A program made the position numbers and the translations under genes. Shown here piece by piece: positions 1 to 8,202 of a stretch of 64,000 nt of DNA. A model generated the notes under the pieces. It searched no databases and had not been told where the DNA came from. It saw nothing but the letters and a program-made list of their open reading frames with translations. Origin of the DNA: a virus; the IMG/VR virus record IMGVR_UViG_3300032516_000001, positions 1 to 64,000 of that record; one strand, given 5' to 3'. Numbering within the stretch: position 1 is the first letter of the stretch; each line of letters opens with the position of its first letter.

Positions 1-142
1 TCTTCCTTAAATTTCTACCTAATCTCTTTTCTAGACAATCGAAGCACAGTAAGACGTGGGGTTTATTGAAACCAGGAGCTATCGGTAACTTGGATTTTAC
101 TTCCCGATAATTAGGAAATGAAACAGATATTCTTTTATGCAT
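1..142 (-). CDS. Partial CDS, CLEKRLGR-motif phage protein
   Basis: An open frame starts at ATG 142 and runs off the left edge, so only the first 47 residues are visible. It contains CFDCLEKRLGRNL near residue 34. From memory, a C-x2-C followed by E-x-RLGR-x-L is a recurrent small-protein motif in phages and may be zinc binding. An in-frame TGA two codons upstream of the ATG supports this start. The function is unknown and the rest of the gene lies outside the window. Confidence 0.6.
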   Translation of the reverse strand, partial: MHKRISVSFPNYREVKSKLPIAPGFNKPHVLLCFDCLEKRLGRNLRK

Positions 143-202
143 AGGTCATTCCAATTCACATACAGTCATCGTCGGTTAACGAAAGAAGAATAGTGGGCAA
201 AG

Positions 203-646
203 TTATGACTGATAATATAGCCTTGCGGCTATTCTTTTACTAACCACCCAACGACAACGTGAACAAATTCGAGTACCCGGAATCAGATTCTCCTTGGTTT
301 CTTTTCCACACTTCGGGCAAGGATATCGAGGAGACACGAATTTACCAGTACCTCTAGAGCTAGTGGTGATCGTGTTGACATATACTGGCCCCTTATGACT
401 CGCATCGTGAACCGCTATTACTAACTCCCGCATCTTCTTGAGAGTACGAGGCATGCGACTATGGATATCGCATAAGTGGATTGGCCAATTGGCTATTTCT
501 TTCTTATTCGATGCCGCATGTCCACATACACAGCATCCATGCATTCTACAGTATTCTCCATTCCCAATAGCATCTGCTGGACATTCGTGGATGACTGTCC
601 TATCAAGTCCGTCTTCCCATGATTTTTCATATTGACATTTACTCAT
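203..646 (-). CDS. Zinc-ribbon protein, unknown function
   Basis: A 147-residue Cys-rich protein. The N-terminal half has CRMHGCCVCG and a later C-x2-H; the C-terminal 45 residues hold a zinc ribbon (CPKCGKETKE, then ICSRCR). The ribbon is nearly the same as the C-terminus of the gene at 50306-50563, so the two share a mobile or duplicated module. The start has AAAGGGA nine bases upstream. The N-terminal Cys pairs recall the small Cys/His family at 24.8-26.8 kb but lack its C-terminal signature. Function unknown. Confidence 0.75.
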   Translation of the reverse strand: MSKCQYEKSWEDGLDRTVIHECPADAIGNGEYCRMHGCCVCGHAASNKKEIANWPIHLCDIHSRMPRTLKKMRELVIAVHDASHKGPVYVNTITTSSRGTGKFVSPRYPCPKCGKETKENLIPGTRICSRCRWVVSKRIAARLYYQS

Positions 647-720
647 TGTCGTCCCTTTAGTTTTTCCAGTAGCTCGTGTTCTTCACAAATGGCATCCCCG
701 ACAGCATCTTTAGCATTCAA
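643..720 (-). CDS. Possible 25-residue ORF or gene remnant
   Basis: A short frame from TTG 720 encodes a charged helical peptide (ELLEKLKGRQ at its end) and stops at a TGA that overlaps the ATG of the zinc-ribbon gene. The residue composition looks coding and the stop/start overlap is like other gene junctions here, but there is no good start or ribosome binding site. It could equally be the tail of a decayed gene. The rest of 647-810 shows nothing else. Confidence 0.25.
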   Translation of the reverse strand: MNAKDAVGDAICEEHELLEKLKGRQ

Positions 721-810
721 CGCTGCGACCCCACTAATTTTTCACTGAATTCAAACCGTCCCATATAACAGTACATTCGAAAATTTGCCGTTTCTGGTGT
801 ATTTATCATC

Positions 811-1380
811 ATGGGACTACATCTTAGGACTCCTAACAGGCCTCATTCAGCTAGAGTATCCAGTGTGGTGATATATGCCCAGGATGGGGGAATATACGAT
901 TTTGGTCGCGGTAAAAATAAATTTCATATTCAGAGTCAAAGGTTTATCATTTTCTCAGTAAGCTGTGAAGGTGTAATGCTGCAATGTGAATTTTCCATTG
1001 AAGAAAGGTGGACAGACTATAAGAGACGACAGAAGGACCTCAGCTGCCGCCCCAGTGCATTCGGGCCTCCTATGGATCACACCATCTGTCTAGCACGAAA
1101 GGAATTTCATCATAATAACGTATTCGGGAATAGCAATGTCAAATATGAGACATGCATGTTAATCAAAGCATTTGATACTGCTTCAAAAGATGTGGCTATG
1201 GATATCTTCCAAATTATATTCCATGAATTGATTCTTAATCCGGAAATCGAGGATTATTTTGAAAATCCGAATCACGAGCCAGGATTCATCGAAACCTGGG
1301 TTCCAGAGTATTTCAAGTCTCGGATTAGGTTAATCATGCAGGAACGGGAGCGAAAGGTCGAGGAAGTTCACAAAGCCTGA
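811..1380 (+). CDS. Hypothetical protein
   Basis: A 189-residue protein with no recognised domain. It is mixed alpha/beta in appearance, has no membrane segment, and its C-terminus is charged (a QERERKVEEVHKA tail). The start ATG is preceded by GTATTTATCATC and no Shine-Dalgarno sequence, in line with the short-leader pattern seen elsewhere in the window. It stands alone, 31 bases ahead of the next gene. Confidence 0.75.
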   Translation: MGLHLRTPNRPHSARVSSVVIYAQDGGIYDFGRGKNKFHIQSQRFIIFSVSCEGVMLQCEFSIEERWTDYKRRQKDLSCRPSAFGPPMDHTICLARKEFHHNNVFGNSNVKYETCMLIKAFDTASKDVAMDIFQIIFHELILNPEIEDYFENPNHEPGFIETWVPEYFKSRIRLIMQERERKVEEVHKA

Positions 1381-1399
1381 AAATTTAGCATATTGTTGT

Positions 1400-1406
1400 G
1401 TACGAT
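1400..1406 (+). promoter_or_regulatory. GTACGAT box, leaderless-type promoter
   Basis: GTACGAT lies five bases before the ATG at 1412 and there is no Shine-Dalgarno sequence. The same box recurs at about a dozen other starts here. If it is a -10 element, transcription would begin at or inside the start codon. Confidence 0.5.
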
Positions 1407-1411
1407 AATTT

Positions 1412-1735
1412 ATGAATTTCCTACTGATTCTCTTCCTGATAGTGCTTCCAACTCTCGATGTTTTTAATCAGGGGCCTGAGAGGCTACAGGCGTCTGTCCA
1501 ACCACAGGTAGCACCTGTCAAGGCACAAATCGATTGCTCTGGACTCTTGTCCCAACGAGAATTTGGGCAGATTGATGGTCATCGGATCATGGTGAATGGC
1601 CAGTATGCCGTAGGTCAGTTTATCGGTAAAAGCTTTGTTCCGGTGTTGTACTTTAACACACTGGATGAGGCGACTTCTTGTGCTCCAGATATGGAAGTAG
1701 CTAAGTGGCATAACGGGACTTGGGTACACCCTTAG
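1412..1735 (+). CDS. Small secreted or membrane-anchored protein
   Basis: A 107-residue protein beginning with a hydrophobic segment (MNFLLILFLIVLPTL, residues 1-15), which reads as a signal peptide or a single N-terminal membrane anchor. The remainder is a small soluble domain with two cysteines (at DCSGLL and TSCAPD) that could form a disulfide outside the membrane. It has its own GTACGAT box. A lysis or envelope role is possible, but nothing identifies the family. Confidence 0.75.
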   Translation: MNFLLILFLIVLPTLDVFNQGPERLQASVQPQVAPVKAQIDCSGLLSQREFGQIDGHRIMVNGQYAVGQFIGKSFVPVLYFNTLDEATSCAPDMEVAKWHNGTWVHP

Positions 1736-1782
1736 TGTCTAAAAGAAACAACAGCACCAAAAGGAGACGTCAGGTTGAATTA

Positions 1783-2235
1783 ATGAAAGTTAAAAATATA
1801 TATAAAATGCTTGGCATAGCTGGACCGATAGGTCCGATGCCGCAGGTATACAATGGTATTGAATGCGTCGTATCACACTTCAAATCATGCCTTCCGAAAT
1901 TCGTTCAGAGAATTTATTTAATAAGCTTACCAACCGTGTCCATCTTTACATGGAAGGAAGTCATTTACGATGACTCGGAATGGCACGACACAAATGCTTT
2001 CCCGATCAAAATCTTTTGTATTATGCACAGAAGACTATCATGTTCATGTAAGAATTTATATATTTTACATATGTGTCTTGATCCTGATGAAGGCATAGCG
2101 ATTGCTATGGGCGGTAGGCGACAGCCTAATACTTGGCAATACAATCCTCATTCATGGTGTGTGCGCATATGCGCTAAAGAAGCCATGAAAAAGAAAATTG
2201 ATGAGTTTTCAGTTTATCATATACACGAAGCCTAG
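1783..2235 (+). CDS. Hypothetical protein
   Basis: The 150-residue product starts at MKVKNIYKML. The frame is open from an ATG at 1720, but that would overlap the previous gene, and AAGGAG lies upstream of 1783. It is rich in Cys, His and Trp (HRRLSCSCK; SWCVRICAKEA) without a clear zinc motif. No family is recognised. Confidence 0.65.
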   Translation: MKVKNIYKMLGIAGPIGPMPQVYNGIECVVSHFKSCLPKFVQRIYLISLPTVSIFTWKEVIYDDSEWHDTNAFPIKIFCIMHRRLSCSCKNLYILHMCLDPDEGIAIAMGGRRQPNTWQYNPHSWCVRICAKEAMKKKIDEFSVYHIHEA

Positions 2236-2251
2236 AATGTAAGTTTTAAAG

Positions 2252-3676
2252 TTGGGTAAAAATTTCAAAGAATTCCCAGACCTGACCGGCGAGAAGTTTG
2301 GTAAATTCACAGTCATATCTTTAGTAAAAGTGGATCCTAATAATGGGCGAATTTGGCTAGTTAGATGCGATTGTGGACAGGAATCATACAAGTCTACTTG
2401 CAAAATTAACACATTAAAGAAAAATAAAACACCAACAGCATGTAATAAATGTCGTGTTAGAGGACGAGATATTACTGGTGAAAAATTTGGCAAATTCACA
2501 GTCATATCTTTGAAAGGCGTTGATGCGAAGAAAGGACGAATTTGGCTAGTTAGATGCGATTGTGGACGGGAATTCCATAAATTTGCGGGACAAATAACCT
2601 CATTAAAGAAACGTACTGCGTTTCCAATGTGCAGGAAGTGTCGTGTTAAACAACGAGATCTAACAGGAACGAAAATCGGTAAATTCACAGTCATCTCTTT
2701 TGACAGGATGGACGAAATCCGAGGTCAAATGTGGCTGATTAGATGTGACTGCGGAAATGAGATATATAAATCTACTGGTGATATTACCGATCTGTCGAAA
2801 CATACCGATCCGGCATGTATTGAATGTGCCAAAATCAGAAGAAAAACGTGGGCGTGTAAAGACATAACGGGACAGAAGTTTGACAAATTAATAGCAATTA
2901 AACCAATTGGCGGTAGCAAATATGGCCAAATGTGGCTAGTTAGATGCGATTGTGGTATTGAGACGCATCGTGTTGTCAGCCAATTGAATGCAGGACGTAA
3001 GGCTGAACGTGGCCAGATGTGTATTGAATGCAGAAATGCAAAATTCGCCGAGAGTAGAGATCGTGGGTCTAGCACTAGTTACAGATTAGATAGAATAAGA
3101 TTAAGAAAGATGGCTGGACCATTAATATTGGAGATGGATCCACTCATAGATCAAAATCTAGGATCGCATGAAGCATTTCGGAATGAGCTAATGTATGATT
3201 TGGAACAGGAAATCTGTCCTCGCCGTGGTTGGCTGGATGAAAGAGAAATTCCCGGGTTGAGTGCAGATTTTGATGACACTATTACAGCTAGCAATTTTCC
3301 GGAATATGTCGATGTAAATATAGAAAGACCGGAAGTACAAATTGAGAACGAATTAGATGAGGATGATGACGAGATGATATACAGAGTTAGGCCAGACGGA
3401 ACTATCGAAACCGACAATGTCGAAGAAGCTTTACGTCTATCTCGTATATTAAGCAATGCTCCTGAGCGGACAAGAGCTACGGAACAAGAAATCATTGATA
3501 CCGTCCAGAGATTCTTTGCAAATCAACAATTCACATCTAAACAGTTGTCCGATAAGTTGGGATTCGATTCGGGTACTGCCGTTAGAGAGGGACTGAGACT
3601 TCTTCACATCAAGAAGTGGATTAAGAAACACAGAAGCAGCGATGGCACATGCTTCGTATGGGAGCTAGTTAAATGA
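2252..3676 (+). CDS. Four CxCG zinc-ribbon repeats plus winged helix
   Basis: A 474-residue DNA-binding type protein with a TTG start. Residues 10-260 carry four tandem copies of a ~60-residue unit: (D/L)-(I/L)-TG-x-K-(F/I)-x-K, then W-L-(V/I)-R-C-D-C-G, then C-x2-C. This unit resembles the zinc ribbon that accompanies AP2 and HNH homing nucleases in phages, but no nuclease motif is seen. The middle is acidic (ENELDEDDDE). The last ~60 residues look like a winged helix (a run of helices ending KKWIKKH). The same ribbon occurs four times in the Vsr-like nuclease gene at 32569. It is likely a sequence-specific DNA binder, either a domesticated homing-nuclease relative or a regulator. Confidence 0.8.
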   Translation: MGKNFKEFPDLTGEKFGKFTVISLVKVDPNNGRIWLVRCDCGQESYKSTCKINTLKKNKTPTACNKCRVRGRDITGEKFGKFTVISLKGVDAKKGRIWLVRCDCGREFHKFAGQITSLKKRTAFPMCRKCRVKQRDLTGTKIGKFTVISFDRMDEIRGQMWLIRCDCGNEIYKSTGDITDLSKHTDPACIECAKIRRKTWACKDITGQKFDKLIAIKPIGGSKYGQMWLVRCDCGIETHRVVSQLNAGRKAERGQMCIECRNAKFAESRDRGSSTSYRLDRIRLRKMAGPLILEMDPLIDQNLGSHEAFRNELMYDLEQEICPRRGWLDEREIPGLSADFDDTITASNFPEYVDVNIERPEVQIENELDEDDDEMIYRVRPDGTIETDNVEEALRLSRILSNAPERTRATEQEIIDTVQRFFANQQFTSKQLSDKLGFDSGTAVREGLRLLHIKKWIKKHRSSDGTCFVWELVK

Positions 3677-4284
3677 AGCGTTCGATATTCGATGAATACC
3701 TAAAGACTGTCGATTTCGAATGTCTGAAAATTGAGTTATCGCGCAGGCAGAAAAATTGCAAAGGAAACACCATTAGAGTAACCCCAAGTAACATGACTAT
3801 GGAGTATACTGACGAAAAGCGTAAGTATACTCAATCCTTTACTCCATCGGTTTGTTTTCTCGTGGATTATTGGGAAAATGGATATCATTTGTTTTTTGGT
3901 TTCCGTGACACTGTGTTGGGGAAGCGATACCTTGGTTCTGACGGAAGAAGTTGTAGAATCACCAAAAAATTCAATGACCAAGTATGTTTCAATGTCGTAA
4001 TGATGGCTCTTTTCATCGCTTTTGATGAATCCGGTGACTCAAAGTTATCCGATATTAAGAAATTTCCTGATTTACGATTAGTTACGGAATTTCTACCAAA
4101 GAAATTTTGGAAGATATTCGATTTAATTAAGAAAGAGTTCCCATTAGCACTGGATCAAAAGATCGCGCAATCACTTTATAGAATCCGCGAAGAATTTAAG
4201 ATCCTTCATAAATATGATGTTGATTTCAAACGAGTAACTCAAACATGGAATGAATCAATGGTTTCGAATGTGATGGACGGATAA
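3673..4284 (+). CDS. Hypothetical protein
   Basis: A 203-residue protein whose ATG overlaps the stop of the zinc-ribbon gene (ATGA), so the two are translationally coupled. It is basic and helical in its C-terminal half, with no membrane segment or recognised motif. Coupling suggests a shared role with the DNA-binding protein upstream, but this is inference only. Confidence 0.75.
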   Translation: MKRSIFDEYLKTVDFECLKIELSRRQKNCKGNTIRVTPSNMTMEYTDEKRKYTQSFTPSVCFLVDYWENGYHLFFGFRDTVLGKRYLGSDGRSCRITKKFNDQVCFNVVMMALFIAFDESGDSKLSDIKKFPDLRLVTEFLPKKFWKIFDLIKKEFPLALDQKIAQSLYRIREEFKILHKYDVDFKRVTQTWNESMVSNVMDG

Positions 4285-4482
4285 CTACGCTCCGTATATA
4301 ACTAGATGGGATACGAGTTTGATAATGTCCATGCGATCCATTTCCATCAGTTTAATAAATCTTCCTGTATCCTTTTGTACATATTTAGCCAAGGCATCAA
4401 TCTGAACCAGTGATAACCTCAAATCTTTATCCCAATGGATCGCCATCGCCATCGCCATCGATAGGTTGTGCGGTTGATCCAT
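4285..4482 (-). CDS. Small hypothetical protein
   Basis: A 65-residue protein convergent with the preceding gene, its stop directly abutting that gene's end. Near the N-terminus MAMAMAI is encoded by a CGCCAT hexamer repeat. The rest is helical and charged. No family is recognised, and start and coding status are plausible rather than proven. Confidence 0.5.
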   Translation of the reverse strand: MDQPHNLSMAMAMAIHWDKDLRLSLVQIDALAKYVQKDTGRFIKLMEMDRMDIIKLVSHLVIYGA

Positions 4483-4504
4483 ATCTCAAGCGGCCAATAA
4501 AATT

Positions 4505-4891
4505 ATGAAGATACTTGTAACAGGAAGCAGGACTTGGACCGATGAACTCATTATTATCCGGGAATTATCAAAATTCCCGCCAGGTACGATAGTGGTCCAC
4601 GGTGCGGCTCGGGGACTCGATTCGTTGGCTGATAAAATCGCTAGATCCTTTGGACTTATTCCACGTTCTTACCCAATAACAACAGAAGATTGGAATAGAC
4701 TAGGTCCGAGGGCAGGCGGGCTTCGAAATTCGGCCATGCTAAAATATGAGAACCCCGACAAAGATGGCGTAGGCATCGATTTATGCTTAGCATTCACAGA
4801 TGATTATTTAGAGAACAGCAGGGGGACCAATGACATGGTTAAAAAAGCTATGCGTGCCGGCATCAAAACTAAGATTGTGGAAACAGTATGA
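4505..4891 (+). CDS. YspA/YpsA-related SLOG-domain protein
   Basis: A 128-residue Rossmann-like protein. It shows the family pattern in order: MKILVTGSRTW at the start, VVHGAARGLDSLAD near residue 35, GPRAGGLRNSAML near 75, and SRGTNDMVKKA near 105. SLOG proteins bind nucleotide-like ligands; many phages and bacteria carry this standalone form (DUF2493-like), usually without a proven substrate. It overlaps the next gene by ATGA. Confidence 0.85.
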   Translation: MKILVTGSRTWTDELIIIRELSKFPPGTIVVHGAARGLDSLADKIARSFGLIPRSYPITTEDWNRLGPRAGGLRNSAMLKYENPDKDGVGIDLCLAFTDDYLENSRGTNDMVKKAMRAGIKTKIVETV

Positions 4892-5178
4892 GAGAAATTA
4901 GGAGCCGATCATGGTCTATGACAGGTAGTATCGAGCACATTGATCATATAAGATGCTGGCATTTTGATGCGGATACGGGTAATGACTGTAAGAACATGTC
5001 ATTGGTGGCATGGTGGACATTTGCCAAACAGGGCGAAGAACATAACGGGTCACACATACTAGGATATTGTGAAAAGCACAAGGATGAGATCCCGAGCCTT
5101 AGAGATTTCGCAGTCGGAGTTACTTGTAAACGTGTTTCAGAAGAAGACTCTGCGTTGTATACTGTCATGGCATCCTAA
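4888..5178 (+). CDS. Cys/His small protein, outlying member of local family
   Basis: A 96-residue protein with C-x6-D-x3-G-x-D-C and YCEKHKDE, ending in RVSEEDSALYTVM. The C-x2-H pair followed ~25 residues later by R-(I/V)-(S/T)-x-E-(D/E)-x2-x-x-x-(V)-M is the signature of four tandem genes at 24847-26818, so this is a fifth, separated copy. It is probably a metal-binding protein; no known family is recognised. It is coupled to the SLOG gene by an ATGA overlap. Confidence 0.75.
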   Translation: MREIRSRSWSMTGSIEHIDHIRCWHFDADTGNDCKNMSLVAWWTFAKQGEEHNGSHILGYCEKHKDEIPSLRDFAVGVTCKRVSEEDSALYTVMAS

Positions 5179-5190
5179 ATCTGAGGTAGT

Positions 5191-5487
5191 ATGACTAAAG
5201 ACAAAGTGCTCGAAGTTTTGAAACTCTATAAAGAGCAACTCCAAACCCATTACAAGCCAATCCGTTTGACAGATCAGAAATGGCGTACCATCAGTCCTTT
5301 TAGTAGCTCCGTTAGTGGAGAATGGTTTGGGGAAGTGCTAGATCATGTTCTATGGATGTGCGATGAAATACCAAAATTCGATGATTTAGAAAAGATCATG
5401 CGTTGGCTCGGTTACATACAAGGTGTTCTACATGTGACTGGGCATTATACCTTAGATGAATTAAGGGAGCAGTGTCGGACTAAATGA
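5191..5487 (+). CDS. Hypothetical protein
   Basis: A 98-residue protein, third in a small operon that starts with the SLOG gene. TGAGG lies seven bases before the ATG. It is predicted helical with several Trp residues (WRTISPF, GEWFGEVLDHVLWM). No family is recognised. Confidence 0.75.
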   Translation: MTKDKVLEVLKLYKEQLQTHYKPIRLTDQKWRTISPFSSSVSGEWFGEVLDHVLWMCDEIPKFDDLEKIMRWLGYIQGVLHVTGHYTLDELREQCRTK

Positions 5488-5663
5488 AGACTGTAACAAA
5501 AGGAGCTAGTAGAGCTAAACGTCTTGTAAAAGGAGGAGATTTAGAATACCTGAAGAAGTCAGCCCATCGAAAGTCACGAAGACAAACTAAGCAACAGGTA
5601 AAAGATGGTAAAGACGAAGAGGTGTTTGAGAAACCTCTCGTGACTGGATGGGATGTAGCATAG
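5484..5663 (+). CDS. Small basic protein, 59 residues
   Basis: The ATG overlaps the preceding stop (ATGA). The product is very basic in its first two thirds (GASRAKRLVKGG, SAHRKSRRQTKQ) and acidic or neutral at the end (DGKDEEVFEKPLVTGWDVA). The composition suggests a nucleic-acid-binding peptide. Operon position and overlap support a real gene. Confidence 0.6.
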   Translation: MKTVTKGASRAKRLVKGGDLEYLKKSAHRKSRRQTKQQVKDGKDEEVFEKPLVTGWDVA

Positions 5664-5665
5664 AG

Positions 5666-6313
5666 CTAAGATTGCGGGAACAGTTTTAGCTGCTTTCCGT
5701 GTTGCTCGATTCTAATACCTTTGATGATTCCTTTGAACAACCAAACAGATAGGCTTTGCCTTGCAGATGCGTTAGTTGCATAATGATGACTGAGTTGCTT
5801 GATAGCGTCATCAAGAGCGATCCCCGGTTTAGATCCGACTAAATACCTAAGAGCATCGCACGTAGACTGAAAAGGAGTCCATCTTTGTCCGAATCTCGAT
5901 CCGGCTTTACAATAGGTCTTATGTTCTGGTCGTAATGAATTAAGAATCTTGGTAGCCTCTGATTTTCTGTGTAATGGAGCATTTTCTTGCTCACGCACAC
6001 TCATCGTTTTCTTGTTTACCAATAATACTCCGAATCCGTAGTCTCGGCATATTCTATACGCGAAATGTCTGGCACTATCATGTGAATATGGGACCGCAAT
6101 ATATATGTAGTTTGCCAATCTTTTCCATCCATAAGCCTGGTGCAGTAAGCTGATGGTTAGTGATGTTTTAACTTCGACGACAGTAACAATTTTACCTAAA
6201 ACAGCGATAATGTCAGCGCATCCTCCGCAGATTTTGACTTCCTGATATACATCATATTTTTGATCTTCAAAATACGCTATGACTGGTTCAGCCAGTTCAA
6301 CTTCACTTGGCAT
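5666..6313 (-). CDS. PD-(D/E)XK-type nuclease-like protein
   Basis: A 215-residue protein whose first 100 residues fit a PD-(D/E)XK fold: a helix, then ADIIAVLGKIVTVVEVKTS (catalytic Asp ~33, E-x-K ~48-50), then a helix with HQAYGWKRLANYIYIAVP. This matches restriction- or resolvase-type nucleases that cut DNA with Mg2+. The C-terminal 90 residues, basic and helical, may bind DNA. It lies convergent to the SLOG operon and divergent from the next gene, behind a GTACGGT box. Its substrate is unknown. Confidence 0.75.
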   Translation of the reverse strand: MPSEVELAEPVIAYFEDQKYDVYQEVKICGGCADIIAVLGKIVTVVEVKTSLTISLLHQAYGWKRLANYIYIAVPYSHDSARHFAYRICRDYGFGVLLVNKKTMSVREQENAPLHRKSEATKILNSLRPEHKTYCKAGSRFGQRWTPFQSTCDALRYLVGSKPGIALDDAIKQLSHHYATNASARQSLSVWLFKGIIKGIRIEQHGKQLKLFPQS

Positions 6314-6318
6314 GTTTC

Positions 6319-6352
6319 ACCGTACGATGAGATAAACGATTAAATGTATGAT
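6319..6352. promoter_or_regulatory. Divergent GTACGGT / GTATGAT boxes
   Basis: On the minus strand GTACGGT (6325-6319) sits five bases before the nuclease ATG; on the plus strand GTATGAT (6346-6352) sits five bases before the ATG at 6358. Neither gene has a Shine-Dalgarno sequence. This is the clearest back-to-back example of the short-leader promoter box. Confidence 0.5.
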
Positions 6353-6357
6353 ATCAT

Positions 6358-6726
6358 ATGCAAACTAAATTTTACTACATAAGAGACAAAAAATTGTTTC
6401 CTATTGCCTGTATCGCGTTCTCTCGAGAAAATCGCGATAGCCTATCAATTAAATACGGATGGTCAGTATATCATCCGAATGATACCTTCGATAAGAAACG
6501 GGCGAGAGCAATTGCTGAAGCCCGTATGAATAAACTACAGTATTCGACACAAGCTGCCGAGCCGAAGGTTAACGCAGTACTTGATGCTATTTTTGCCGAC
6601 TTGTTCAAGATTAACGAACTACAAACAGTATGCGGATCTGACGGGCCTGATCTCCCATATCTTCCATCCCGCATGCTTAAACAATTAAAACGAAATATTG
6701 ACAAGAAACGTGCGGCCGTTGTATAA
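6358..6726 (+). CDS. Conserved phage hypothetical protein
   Basis: A 122-residue protein with GWSVYHPNDTFDKKRARAIA near residue 40. A similar stretch (a Trp/Ser-rich strand, then D-x-F-x-K-K-x-R) is, from memory, common in phage proteins of unknown function. The rest is helical and basic. It is expressed from the divergent box described above. Confidence 0.75.
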   Translation: MQTKFYYIRDKKLFPIACIAFSRENRDSLSIKYGWSVYHPNDTFDKKRARAIAEARMNKLQYSTQAAEPKVNAVLDAIFADLFKINELQTVCGSDGPDLPYLPSRMLKQLKRNIDKKRAAVV

Positions 6727-6733
6727 TATCTTA

Positions 6734-6776
6734 TAGGTGCGATGTTGCACCTAATCCCAGGCTTCGCGCCCGGGAT
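6734..6776 (+). terminator. Two adjacent hairpins, possible terminator
   Basis: TAGGTGC/GCACCTA forms a seven-base stem (6734-6753), followed directly by ATCCC...GGGAT with a GC-rich loop (6754-6776). There is no U-tract, so this may be a processing or stability element rather than an intrinsic terminator. It separates the genes at 6358 and 6801. Confidence 0.45.
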
Positions 6777-6800
6777 AAACTCACTAACGGCGAAGGCCAA

Positions 6801-8006
6801 ATGGTGGGACGAAAAGATCCAGAAGCCACTGTAAGTGGCATGCCACGCGGAACGGCGAACTCTAAGTTGCGCAAGAAGATTCTATTCGAACTTCTTCGCA
6901 AAATTGGAGCAAACAAATGCCGACATTGCGGGTTGGACATCGTACTATCTGAGGACCTAGCCATAGAGCATTTACAGGATTGGAAGGACAATCAAGACCT
7001 GTTTTGGATGCTCAACAATATTGCCTTCAGTCATCTGGATTGTAGTTCAGGTGCAGCACGGCAAGAGGGTAAGTCAATGATAGCTGATATCAGAATCACG
7101 GGCGAGAATGGCGAACAATTTCCGACCTTCTATCATGAAGGCAAGATTTATGTCGCTGCTCGCAAAGACGAACGTTATAGTGTTCACATTCGAAACAAGA
7201 TAAGTGAAAGAATTGAAGTCGTAATCTCGGTTGATGGGCGAGATGCGATTTCTGGAGAAGTCGGGGATGCGACTAGAACTGGATATGCTATTCCCGCATA
7301 CGGAACGGCAGTCATTCGGGGATTCCGGCAGAGTAATGAAAAGGTAGCGGCATTCAGATTTGCCGATAAACCTGAGAGCTACAGCGCTAAGCTCGGCACT
7401 CCACAAAACGTTGGAGTCATCGGGGTAGCCGTCTATCGAGAAAAACAAGAGCCTTGGTACTGGCCAGTTGTTGTATCCCCGCCTTGCGTACAACCGTATC
7501 CATGGCGTTGTCGGCCTGGGGTAACATGGTTTTCAGCCAATGCTGACAAGTGGGAAGGAGCCATGGGCTCCTCTGAAGTCAAGACAAGCGACGTTTTACG
7601 ATCGGTGAGCATGCCGGCCAGTAATGGCGGTGGGGGAACATATTCATGCAATACGATGAGTATGAATGGCCCCGGTGAACCAGTAGGTGCCGCCTCTGCC
7701 TCTGCTGTGGATTCGGACGAACTGTGCTTTAATGAAGAGCGGAGTTATGAGCCGACACAGCAACGCCAAACGCTCGGAACCGAGTATGGCGAGAGCATTC
7801 GTGATAGAGTGTCATCCACCATGTTCATTCGCGCATCTTCGGATCCGGCTGAAGTCTGGCAAGTGTTTTATGATACTATGTCCGCTCTCCGTAAAAAGGG
7901 CATCCCGACTCATAAATGGCGTAGACAGGATAAGCCAGTTACGCCGGATCCATTCCCGGCCAATCCTTATATAGCACCAGGCTACGCTAAGCCACCGCCA
8001 CGCTAG
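6801..8006 (+). CDS. HNH-like domain fused to a beta-rich conserved domain
   Basis: A 401-residue protein. Residues 30-90 look like an HNH nuclease: CRHCG, then IEHL about 20 residues later, then an NN and a final H-x2-C. From ~residue 93 a second domain begins at an internal ATG (7077) with its own GAGGGT: VRI-like strands, SVDGRDAISG, GYAIPAYGT, GFRQSNEKVAAFRF and NVGVIGVAVY. I recall this second pattern from bacterial and phage proteins of unknown function. The C-terminal 170 residues are Gly/Pro-rich. Either this is an HNH fusion, or an HNH ORF has landed in frame ahead of a resident gene that can still start at 7077. Confidence 0.7.
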   Translation: MVGRKDPEATVSGMPRGTANSKLRKKILFELLRKIGANKCRHCGLDIVLSEDLAIEHLQDWKDNQDLFWMLNNIAFSHLDCSSGAARQEGKSMIADIRITGENGEQFPTFYHEGKIYVAARKDERYSVHIRNKISERIEVVISVDGRDAISGEVGDATRTGYAIPAYGTAVIRGFRQSNEKVAAFRFADKPESYSAKLGTPQNVGVIGVAVYREKQEPWYWPVVVSPPCVQPYPWRCRPGVTWFSANADKWEGAMGSSEVKTSDVLRSVSMPASNGGGGTYSCNTMSMNGPGEPVGAASASAVDSDELCFNEERSYEPTQQRQTLGTEYGESIRDRVSSTMFIRASSDPAEVWQVFYDTMSALRKKGIPTHKWRRQDKPVTPDPFPANPYIAPGYAKPPPR

Positions 8007-8019
8007 ATATGAGGTCGTC

Positions 8020-8193
8020 ATGCAATGCTCAATGATTTCAACCAACGGGGCATCGATTTCGTGCTGCACGTGTCCGATGCGATATTGTTGCCCGGCAATG
8101 CGAATGGTAAATCCACCGTATCCGTGGGTAAATCCACCGTATCCGTGGGTATACCCGCCGCAACCGTGGGATCCATATTGGATATCTAGATAG
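8020..8193 (+). CDS. 57-residue Cys-rich, NPPYPW-repeat peptide
   Basis: The ATG has GAGG six bases upstream. The first half is Cys/Met-rich (ISCCTCPMRYCC); the second half repeats NPPYPWV twice and then drifts (YPPQPWDPYW) before TAG. The repeat is also visible as a 21-bp tandem DNA repeat around 8108-8150. The gene follows the HNH-fusion gene by 13 bases and ends ten bases before a perfect palindrome, so it is the last gene of that transcript. Function unknown; Pro/Trp/Tyr-rich repeats suit an adhesive or virion-surface peptide, but that is speculation. Confidence 0.6.
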   Translation: MQCSMISTNGASISCCTCPMRYCCPAMRMVNPPYPWVNPPYPWVYPPQPWDPYWISR

Positions 8194-8202
8194 TGAAACA
8201 AT

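Noticed and set aside
8108-8150. Short tandem repeats that could suggest a CRISPR-like array
   Set aside because: The 21-bp units are directly adjacent with no spacers and encode the NPPYPWV repeat of a small gene.
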